A stretch of DNA of 64,000 nucleotides from Protula sp. h YS-2021 (Eukaryota > Annelida > Polychaeta > Sabellida > Serpulidae): positions 38,854,723-38,918,722 of the forward strand of contig OX457026.1 in the NCBI GenBank assembly GCA_949752745.1, read 5' to 3'. The notes beneath the pieces are model-generated. The model searched no databases, was not told the origin of the DNA, and saw only the letters and a list, made by a program, of their open reading frames with translations. Both the position numbers and the translations under genes were made by a program. Of this stretch, positions 52,060 to 61,615 are shown piece by piece; positions within the stretch are counted from its first letter, which is position 1, and every line of letters begins with the position of its first letter.

Positions 52060-54500
52060 TTCAGAGAACGAGGACCTACAGCAACGTGAAACGGACTACA
52101 AACACTACAACGCTGGCGATGATGTGATTCCGCAGCACCTGACAGAACTGCATTACCGATCGACAAAAGGATTGAACGACCATCAAAAGTAGCGACTGAA
52201 GGCTTTATTAAGTGAGCATGGTTATGTGTTTGTCAAAGATTCTCAGGACATAGGAAGAATAGATCTAATAAAGTTTCACATAGATATTGGTGATACGTCA
52301 ACTGAGAACAATTCCTAGTACACAGATCTCGACCCTGGAGAAACAGGTGAGATACTATCACGCCAAGGGCATATCTCCCAGTGACGGCCCTTGAGCAGCC
52401 AATGTCGTGTAAATGGAGAAGAAAGGACAGAACGAGATGAGATGCTGTGTCGACTACAGGGAACTCAACAGTACCTCTACACTTTGAATTTACTCCAGGG
52501 CTACCATCAAGTCGAACTGACCAAAGAGATTAAATCCAAAACAGCTATCGTAACATAACAAATTGTTCCATCGCAATGGCAGCTTTACTATTCACACCTC
52601 GAATGTTCGGGAGCAGTGAGTGCATTTCAAAACCTGATGGACAAAGTAAAGACAGGTGTAGAATTTAAGATAGCTCTAGCCTATATAGGTCACATTATTG
52701 TGTTCGGTAAGACCATAGACGAGTGCCTAGACAACCTGAAGACAGTATTCGATCGGATCCGGATGGCCAAGCTGAAGCTCAAGCCCAAGAAGTGCCACCT
52801 CTTCAAGAGAGAGATACATTACTTAGGACATGTCGTCTCCGGGAAAGGTGTGAAATGTGATCCAGCTAAGGTCGAGCCAGAAAGAAACTGGCAGTGACCC
52901 AGCACCCAGCGACAGCTCAGGACTTTCTTAGGGACCGTAGGGTACTACCGAAGGTTTATAAGGAACTACGCAAAGATATGCGCCCTTCACTACGCACTAA
53001 CTAACCGGAGATCCCCAACTAAACTGCGTTGGACCGCGGAATATCAACGATCGTTTAAAATACTCAAGGACAGACTGACAGCTAGTCCTGTCACGGGACA
53101 CCTGCAGGACGGAGGGATGTATTTGTTTATTTGTTGAACACGGATGCTTCAGGAATAGCGATCGGAGGTGTGTTACATCAGATTGAAAGAGACCCAGAGA
53201 TAGGAAAAGTCAAAGAAAGATTGATCAGCTATGCGAGAACAGTGTTAAAGAACAAAAGATAAGGTATTCTGCCAGAAGGAGAGAACTACTTGCTATAGTG
53301 CATTCCATCAAGGTGTTGAGACCGTACCTGTATGGTCCGAAGAAGTTCATTGTGAGAACTGACCACACTAGTTTGAAGTACCAGGATATGCTGAATAATC
53401 CACAAGATCAATTTGTCCCCTGGCTACAGTTTCTTCAAGAATACAGATTTGAACTGGTAGTCAGAAAAGGCCTAGAGCACTGCAACGCTGACGGATTGTC
53501 AAGACTAGGTCCATTCAAGCCATGCAAAGAAGAAAAAGGTATACATGCGGTAGGCAGATAAATCATTCGAAACAGCATTTGTGATGGGGTCCGTAGTATC
53601 GAGAGAGGACAGAAGATTAAACCAGTTAATTAAGATGGAGTGGTAGCTGGTAGAAATATCCGTATAATGGAGATGACTGAACTCTTGTTCACTTCTGAAA
53701 TCAGGACAGAACATATGAATGACCCTGACATTTAAAGCATACTGCTTTGGAAAGAGGCCGGAGTTCTGAAACTGAGCTGGGATAAGGTGTCTCATAGAAG
53801 CTAAGCTCTCAAAACCTATTGGGGACAATGGGACAGATTGTTCTTAAGAGACTTATTGTTATATTGCAAGTGGTTTAGCAATGATGAAACTAAGCACATT
53901 GCTTAACTAATAACGCCAAGAGCCTATCAAGAGACTATCCTATACCATCACCATGACAGCGCTATGACAGCACATTAAGGCTGTACTCGAACGACCAAGA
54001 GGATTCAACGGAAGTTCTAGTGGCATAAAATGAAAGCCACAATCTCAAGATTGATAAAATCCTGTAAAAGATGGCAGGAACGCAAACGAGACGTCAATAC
54101 CGAGGAGGCACTCTCTCAAGTTTACTTAGTAGGAACGACGATGGAACGATTATGCCTAGACATATGTGGACCACTGAAGATGACTAAACGGAAATATAAC
54201 CAGTATATCCTAGTGATCGCTGATGTATTCACCAAGCGGAGCGAAGCATACCCTATGAAGGATATGACAGAAACAACATTAGCTGAACTGGTCGTTGAAC
54301 AGTAGGTGTCTAGGTACTGATGTTCAATTTATCTGCACTCTGACAGAGGAACGAACTTTACCTCTCACGTATTCCAAAGAATATGCCAGCACTTTAACAT
54401 CAACCGTACACTATCCAGTGGATAGAGACCCCAAGCTAATGGTCAAGTGGAACGTATGATGAGGATGTTGCATGCGAGAGTCTCGGAAACGAAAGACTGG
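52060..54500 (+). mobile_element. Ty3/Gypsy pol remnant (RT, RNase H, integrase), no LTRs seen
   Basis: RT N-part from ~52190 (HQ, then ALLSEHGYVFVKDSQDIGR). The frame 52616-52897 reads SAFQNLMDKV, AYIGHIIVFGKTIDECLDNL (the catalytic YxDD is now YIGH), KPKKCHLFKREIHYLGHVVS. RNase H appears at 53298-53561 (VRTDHTSLKYQDML, HCNADGLSRL). Integrase: zinc-finger region near 53940-54080 (YHHHDSAMTAH; the second Cys of CxxC replaced by Trp in SCKRWQ), core with MERLCLDICGPLK (first Asp, 54030-54305), SDRGTNFTSHVFQ (second Asp) and GQVER (Glu, ~54440). Many stops. It cannot be active. Confidence 0.88.
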
Positions 54501-54802
54501 GATGACGCACTGCCTTACGTGATGATGGCATAAAGACTGCAACGCTACGCAACAAAAACTATTGCTACAGAACTGCGAAAGACGGAAACTTCAGAAGAGA
54601 AGAGTTAGTGATGTGAAAGTAATGGTTCTCCTGACTGAGTTCGAAAATGTGCTGAGAATCGCTTTTTTTACTTAGAAATGAGGTCTGAAGTAGATTTTTA
54701 AACTGCAATTCATAGTCGTTTTAGCATGCTATAGAGTAAGATAAAAATCTCAGAATTGCACCTTCTCTTTCGGTTTTCGAGATAAATCAAAATTTTAGGT
54801 TT

Positions 54803-55330
54803 GGGGCTCGAAAGTGACCTGGAGGTCAAGGACACCGGAAGTTATACTTTATGTAACGTCGTATAGGGGGTGGATATCGAAAATGAGGTCAAAATTGCTC
54901 TCTTACCGTTTTTCAGATGAAGGCCAACTTCCAATTTGGGGCTCGAAAGTGACCTGGAGGTCAAGGACACCCGAAAGTATACATTACGTAATGTCGTATA
55001 GGGGTGGAGGTCGAAAATGAGGTCAAACATTGCTCTATCTCTTCCCGTTTTCGAGATTAAGGCCAGCTTCCGGTATGGGGCTCGACGGTGACCTAGATCT
55101 CAAGGACTCCGGACGTTGCACCTTAGGTATCGTCGTATATAGGGTGGAGGTCGAAAATGAGGTCAAAATTGCTCTTACCGTTTTGAGATAAAGGCCAACT
55201 TTTGATTTGGCGCTCGAAAGTGAACTGGAGGTCAAGGACACCGGAAGTTATATCTCACGTAACGTCGTGTAGCGGGTGGAGGTAGAAAATGAGGTAAAAT
55301 TGTATCTCTTACCATTTTCGAGATAAATCA
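54803..55330. repeat. Four ~135-bp tandem repeats
   Basis: Units start at 54803, 54938, 55077 and 55209 with ggggctcgaaagtgacctgg, then aggtcaaggacaccggaagt, taacgtcgtatagggg and gaaaatgaggtcaaaattgc. Divergence between units is moderate. Confidence 0.92.
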
Positions 55331-55334
55331 TTGT

Positions 55335-55660
55335 TTTTCTTCAACAACGTTTTTCGCGATTTGACTTTGAACATCAAGGTCAAGTTCAAAACATTTTAAT
55401 GGGTGCATCAGATCCCATTGTCCTTTATATATATGCCAACTTTGGCTTTTCCAGCTTCAACGGCCTTGCAGTAGATGTCTGGAAACCGTTTGACCTTTTT
55501 TCGATTTGACCTTGGCCAATAATGTCTAGGTCAAAAATTTTTATCAGGTGCACCACTTCAGGTAACCTTCCATACATGTGCCAAGTTTGGTTGGTCTAGC
55601 TTCAGCGGTCTTGGAGATTTCTGGAAACCGATTCGGCGGAAGAAGAAAAAAAAGAAGGGA
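55335..55660. repeat. Interspersed repeat ending in a GAA-rich tail
   Basis: Two half-units share tttgaccttttttcgatttgacctt and gccaagtttggttggtctag-type words and ctggaaaccg. The end runs into ggcggaagaagaaaaaaaag. Resembles SINE-like repeats of marine invertebrates with an A/G-rich tail. Confidence 0.5.
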
Positions 55661-56074
55661 CGAAAAAAGTGAATAATTCGAGGCAATTCATCCCCATTTG
55701 GTATTTTCAATAACGCGTGGGAATTACTGGTTGAATTACTGGTTAATCTTTCAAAATACAACTTTATTAGTATTTATCTATCAACCTGGATTAAAGGCAT
55801 CTTTCAATCAGATATTTTAATTTAAGTAAACAATAGGCTTATTACGTCATTATTGCCGCCATATTGAATTTCATGCAAAATCTATTTAATGAATAAGGTA
55901 AAGCACCACAAACAAGTATGGGGTGGATTTCTAAGAACAGAAGACGACAGACGAAGCTTTTCTTTAAAAAAAACACTCCATACCTGATTTTGAATGACTT
56001 ACCGTTTTTAAATGCCAGTTGAATAAAATGAATGGTCATGTCAGGGTTGATCAATATCAAATGATCAGATCTTA

Positions 56075-56233
56075 AAGCATGATTGTGAGGTCATAACTTC
56101 AAATTCTTTTGTTGTTTGTGGGTAGTATTTTCCCATGAAGACCTGGGAAGAGGGTTGTTGGAACGGCCTTCATGGGAAAACAATACCCGCAAACAACAAA
56201 AGAATTTTGAGTGATAACGTCACAATCATGCTT
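56075..56233. repeat. Fold-back structure, 66-bp arms, 27-base loop
   Basis: 56075-56140 and 56168-56233 are inverted copies with about seven mismatches (aagcatgattgtga ... tcccatgaag). The right arm overlaps the 3' end of the - strand frame 56226-56492. Confidence 0.9.
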
Positions 56234-56492
56234 CATCTTCAAGACTTGTGTTTTCAACATCCAATCCGGAAAACTGAGTCAATTCTAATGGCTTGTTCTG
56301 GAGAATGTCGAGATCTACTTGAGACAAAACAAAATCCGTGTCACTGTCAATTTTTTCAGTTTGTGGTCCAGATTTTTCATTAATTTCTTCTAAAGTTTCT
56401 GATAAACTTCTGTTTAATAATTCCGAAAATGATATGCCACTGTTTTCTTTTTCGAAATCATCATCCCTAAATTTATTTTTTTTTTGCGTCAT
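56226..56492 (-). CDS. Unrecognised acidic 88-codon frame
   Basis: On the complement: KFRDDDFEKENSGISFSEL, SLSETLEEINEKSGPQTE and LDILQNKPLELTQFSGLDV, ending EDEA-TGA. The product would be strongly acidic and hydrophilic, and composition is protein-like rather than random. There is no recognised domain. Its stop lies in the right arm of the adjacent fold-back, so it may belong to a transposable element or be an exon end of a host gene. Confidence that it is coding is low. Confidence 0.25.
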   Translation of the reverse strand: MTQKKNKFRDDDFEKENSGISFSELLNRSLSETLEEINEKSGPQTEKIDSDTDFVLSQVDLDILQNKPLELTQFSGLDVENTSLEDEA

Positions 56493-56751
56493 AAAAATAT
56501 CCTCTCAATCATTCATTTTGAGACCACAATCTTCTTGGACTCATAATAAAATTTCATACTAACGTCTATGCACCTATTGGGCATATTTTGAAAAATCACA
56601 TGCGCAAACCCTATACAGCTTGTCCCGGATCTTATTTTATCACACCTTGTATTTTTTTTATATGCAGTAAGCCTAATAAAGACCTGAATTTTGGATTTCA
56701 TACACACTGGGGAAGGAGTGAAGTGTTATTGGCAAAATCATGCTTTAAATG

Positions 56752-56846
56752 AAAGAAATCACTTAGGTGCCGAAATTCTGGGTAATAACACCTTCCTTCG
56801 TCGGATAATAATTCACCCAGAATACCCTCATCCGCGTGATTTCTTT
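56752..56846. repeat. Inverted repeat, ~32-bp arms
   Basis: aaagaaatcac...attctgggt (56752-56783) pairs imperfectly with 56814-56846 (cacccagaat...gtgatttcttt), with a loop of about 30 bases. Confidence 0.7.
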
Positions 56847-56849
56847 AAT

Positions 56850-59020
56850 TTTTAATCCCTTTTTGATGCTAATTGAATGGTACGTGCATTTTCTTACTTG
56901 CCGTGGTTGTCTTGTCTGGACACGTTAGACCAGAAGTCAGTAATTTTCGATATCTATAAACTTGAGGATGAAGACAATGACGATTTCTTTGTTTAAGCTG
57001 TAAGCACTTTTAAATGAACACTGGTCCGGGAATAAAAAAACCGTTTATGGATACCACAAGTTAATAACAATTACGACCTGGATATGAACCGTGAAGTTGA
57101 TCAGTTCATTTTCGGTCATTGTGAAAGTTCAGTCAGCAAAATAGCAATTGTTTTTACTTTTAAAATGGAAATTTTCCAGGAAATGGAAGGAATGTTTATG
57201 GATATTATCTGAATATAAATGATGCAGTCAATGAAATCGTGTTTGGTCACCATGTGAACGTTTGGCAAAATAAATCAAAATAATATGTGTATTTTACTTT
57301 CCTAAACTTGAGGCAAATATACCGCAAAGAATAATCAGTTTCCTTACTTGATATGAATTATGCTGTCGGTCAACTATTGATTGAAGTTGATATAATACAA
57401 TGACATATGTTTGTGGAAAGAAGGAAAATATTTCACCAAAAATATTAAAAAGTATGAAGATCTGCCATACGAAAACGTCATACGGATATTGCAAAATAAT
57501 GTAAACAAAAACAGGTATGCATTAAAAACAAAAACACCACTTTCAACAATACATGACGTCACAACTGGTATTTATTCATAACTTCATGCTTATATCTATA
57601 GTTTCAACTTACAGTTTAACATTTTCATAAAAAGTGAAATTGAGGCTGATGACATATATATTAAATTTTATGAAACATTGAAGTGTATCATGCCCAAACA
57701 AGTTCAAACACGAATCACATCATGTGATCCAATATAACGTAATGTTGTACCACTTCAGTGTAAGACGTAAGTGTAACACTTGGCGATTCACAAAGCTAAG
57801 GTTTCGATATCTTTCAATTTGAGGATCCATCTGAAACACATAATGATAAGTGTTCATTCTAATTAGCGCAATAGATGTTTCTAGATAAAACCAAAACACA
57901 AGCTACAGATCCATAAGTTGCAATGACCTGTAATAATATATGCTGCAACAGTATCGATAAATCAATTATTAGAAAGCAATACTAGTACCACCTAACTGTA
58001 AAGTACAAGCATGTGCAAGTGGTGTTCACACTTGAACTTGAACAACAAGTCCAGTAAAAACATATCCATGATAAACACAACTCTAGAAGCAGCAAGAGGT
58101 GCAGGCGCTAGGCAAATATAAGAGCAGAAAGAGCTGAAGGAGGTAAGAAAAGCGGTAAGGTAATTTATTTCCAATGTTGTTGTTTCACGTGTGCTAGATT
58201 TATTCAAATTATAGCTAGTTCTTGTTTTAACTGGATTTACTGCAACAGTTGCTGCAAAATGCATCAATCAAAATTAGAATTAAAATAAAACCTAAGCAAC
58301 ATAAAGTGCAGAGCAGGCTCGAAGATATGAAAATCATTGTGTGCTAAACAAGTTTGGACATTTGTCATGAGGTTCACGGAGTGCACAGAAAGTATAAACA
58401 CATGTTATGAGGTTTATTAAGTGCAGAGCAATTCTTGAACAGCCTCAAGCATTTGAATGTGATTGGATGCACAAATCACTTAGCGTAATCATCATAATGG
58501 TAGTATATATGGAGCTGCCGCACACCTCATTCAACATATGAGCAACATGCAAGCAACATTGGCCACTTCAAAATTAGTGCTACCTTGAGCTTTCGAGTGG
58601 AGGATGAGTCCATTCATCCGAATTAAACTAAACGACAAATAGATGGAATTATCTGCTTCTTTGTGTTGAATCATTTAGGACAAGTTACAAAGATACCTAA
58701 CGTTGGATATACACCTTACTTAACCAAAGTATCCTCCCTTTATTTAGAAAGGTCCGAAGGTGGTACAAAATTACATGTTCTTAATGTTTTAAAAACCATA
58801 TTTACCCTTGGCTATTTTCAAAACCCCCTGGATATATTCCACCAATAAATTCAATAAAAAAGATTGAAACATGAAGTCTTCATTAATCAGAATTGCTTAG
58901 CATACAACGACTCAGACATTGACACAGTAAAAGTTTTGTCTCTTCCAATAGGGCTCATTCAGCATCATTTTCCACGTCATTCTTCTGCCCTCAGATTTGT
59001 GCATTGGTGTTAGATATGTC
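56850..59020. other. Non-coding, nothing recognised
   Basis: AT-rich. Only short frames of low complexity or random composition are present. Confidence 0.5.
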
Positions 59021-59026
59021 ATGTCA

Positions 59027-59248
59027 TCAATCTTGAGCTTTAGTTGAAACGGCCACACGATTTATATGGTCATCCAAGTGTATTGTATGTAGATGAGCCA
59101 ACATAGACCATAAGAAACACTTTTTCTCTGCTATATTCCGTATGTTGAGAACACTCTTAGTTTGTCTGACCTTCTTGCGTAAGTCGATGTAGCTTGAATT
59201 TACAATTCTTACATTTCCAAAAATTAAAGCATGACTAAATAAAGGCAA
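59027..59248 (-). pseudogene. Isolated fragment of Polinton-type polymerase B N-terminal region
   Basis: On the complement: NVRIVNSSYIDLRKKVRQ, TKSVLNIRNIAEKKCFLWSM and LAHLHTIHLDDHINRV. The pattern YI-L-K--...-K-VLNI-N---KCFLWS-LA-LH is the conserved block near the N-terminus of Polinton/Maverick polymerases. No further polymerase sequence follows on either side. It is 50 kb from the main Polinton and on the same strand as its polymerase. A solitary decayed fragment is the simplest reading. Confidence 0.5.
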
Positions 59249-59249
59249 T

Positions 59250-61060
59250 AGGATAGATTTAAAGTTATTAAAAACTGTCAGGGCTCGAAGTAGTACGTAA
59301 GGTACTAACGTCTTTCGCGCCAGTGTAGGCTACCAAGGATCTCTGTTAATGAATTAATATGTTATGTGTCGAGCTTGCTTTATGTATCGTAAAATACACC
59401 TCGCAATGAGAATTACATTACATGTGGTTAAGTAGATATTTTGTTACATGTAGTAAAGGGCCAAAAAAGTGAGAAAATGAGCAGCTTGGTGGAGGTCTGC
59501 GCTCTGCAAGTGTTTTTCTAGTTATTACTTGTGGTCGGGTAGATAAAATGAAGTCTTCTTGCTGAGAAGAAACAATTAAAGACATTTACTGTTTGCATTT
59601 TTATTAGAATTTATATTCCCCGAGTAAAATCGAAAAAGTTCATTTACTTAAAATTAAGCACACTATTTAAAGAAGTTTTACTTAAAAAGTTCGTGCCGTC
59701 TGATGTTTTTCATCTTTGTTGATTTGACGATGATGTTGTCTGAAAATTGTGTAACAATGGTCTTCACTTTTTATTTATAGTAAGTTTTAGTTGAGTACTC
59801 TTATAACTTGGGATATTTTAAGGTGCCTCTAGAGGATACATGTTGACGGCCATTCTGCCAAAGCCACAAAAATTACCACCAAATGCTGCTTCTTTTACCA
59901 AAAAGGAGCTTGCATTCTCGTCCATTGCTAAAATGTTGTTTAAGCAACTTACCGGACTGAACATGTCTTTATAAATTTCAATTAGTTGTGCAAATAATCG
60001 AGTTATACCCTGTTATACAACAACATGTTACGAATTGTTGCATTATTTTTAAAAATGCTCATTTGATATTTGAGAATCCTCTGTACAGAGTTTTACTCGG
60101 AAAATCTCTTTTGGGAAATTGAATTTTCTTTTTCTCTTTCCTCGCTGTGCTGTTAACAATTTTGTTTAAAATTTATCTTGAAGTATTGGGGTTAATACAC
60201 ATCCCTCAGAGAAATTTTGCACTGCTTCCTGTTTACTTTTTTAATGCACCTTGAACATTGTATTACTCTAAAATGGGGCTATATTTTGTGTTGGATTTGT
60301 GTATTTCCGAATTTTATTGGGCAATTTTATCTGCAGCCCTTAACAAACGTTATCCTGCTATATGTTAATTTTTCGTATCGAAACAAAACTTCTAGCATAC
60401 ATCTCTCAATTCAATGAAATTTGTTGTAAGTTATGTTCAAATGATTAAAATATGGCTCATAAAGAACTGAAATCCACGATAACGCACGTAAACATGGTTC
60501 CGTAAGTCATCAGTTGTCTTGCAGTAAACCCAGGACCTCAAACGTTTCCTTGGAGTACGCGGAGTAAATCAATGACTTTTTCGCCACTGTACTTTAAAGA
60601 GCTTTTTTAGAATACATGTGAGGCATTTTTTTGTTTTCATTGCTTCTTTATGTTTTAGAAAGGCCCCTCGCCTTAGTTAAAGTTTTTATTACACTCAAAT
60701 AAGGTTATAGTTTCTGTGCAAGTTTGCATATTATCAAACTTTTGTGGATTTCTTATGCAACCTACAACAACGTCCTGCATTGTTTAAATGTTTATATAAA
60801 AACAAATCATTTCGACTTACCGCACCAAAGTAACGACTTTAAAAACAACTGACGCACATCTTACAGTTTTTATTTTCAAACAATTGCATGAGCAAGACAA
60901 CATTAACATTCAGCATTTCTCATCTCCTTTAGTGTCTTGTTTTCAAAACTAAAGTGTAAAGTTGATCCTACAAAATCTTCTGACTTCTGTTTGAGACTAC
61001 AACCAGCCGGACGTATCAAAGACTTTACTTTTATTGATTTCAATTCTGTTTAAACATTCC
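59250..61060. other. Non-coding, nothing recognised
   Basis: AT-rich, no gene-like frame. It probably includes the 3' flank of the - strand F5/8C gene at its right end. Confidence 0.5.
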
Positions 61061-61126
61061 ACAAACATTTATTTTAAATCATACAAGTTTTTCAATGTTC
61101 TCGAATTAGATTGACCAAAGATATCT

Positions 61127-61615
61127 TCAATCTTCCACAGGTCGCCCGTACAGCTCCCATCTCATGGCGATATTATAATTCCAAATTGTTGGGTGAATCT
61201 GCACTATGCGGGCAGTAATAGGCTTTGGTAACTGATGAACAACCACCGTATTGTAATCCGCATTTCCGCCAAACTCAATTTCATCAGAATCCTTATTCGT
61301 CAACTTGATTGTATCACCTTCTGCTCTCTTCTTAAATCTCAAATGGAATCCTTTGACCCAGTATCTCAGGTTCTCGCTTCCTTGTATTGCTACTTTATCA
61401 ATGTAGTGCTGTTCCAACAGGTCCGCCTGAATATATTGGTCTCCGTCAGTTTTATCGGTCGTCCATCCTGATATATGCTGCCCGCTCACAGCTTGGGTGT
61501 GGAGCCGAGAGTGATGTGCCTGGCTGCTATCTCCGGAGAGTTTATAGCTTGATGATGTCAGAGAATTGTCGCCAAGGGCATAGAGTAAAGGGCGATATTG
61601 GCAGTCATAGACATC
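61127..61615 (-). CDS. Terminal exon encoding an F5/8 type C (discoidin) domain
   Basis: On the complement an acceptor (ccatttgtag) precedes the exon at 61615, entered in phase 1. It encodes ~162 residues: DCQYRPLLYALGDNSLTSSS, HTQAVSGQHISGWTTDK, DQYIQADLLEQHYIDKVAIQ, RYWVKGFHLRFKKR, and a C-terminus with ITARIVQIHPTIWNYNIAMR, WELYGRP and a stop at 61127. Start Cys, W-T/D loop, YIQ-DL, KG-x-L-R-F and the IAMR-WELYG end are the landmarks of the coagulation factor 5/8 C-terminal domain, a beta-barrel that binds sugars, lipids or proteins outside the cell. The closing cysteine is absent (YGRPVED). AATAAA occurs on the - strand at 61068-61073. Upstream exons must lie beyond 61615 and were not found. 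Confidence 0.85.
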   Translation of the reverse strand, partial: DVYDCQYRPLLYALGDNSLTSSSYKLSGDSSQAHHSRLHTQAVSGQHISGWTTDKTDGDQYIQADLLEQHYIDKVAIQGSENLRYWVKGFHLRFKKRAEGDTIKLTNKDSDEIEFGGNADYNTVVVHQLPKPITARIVQIHPTIWNYNIAMRWELYGRPVED

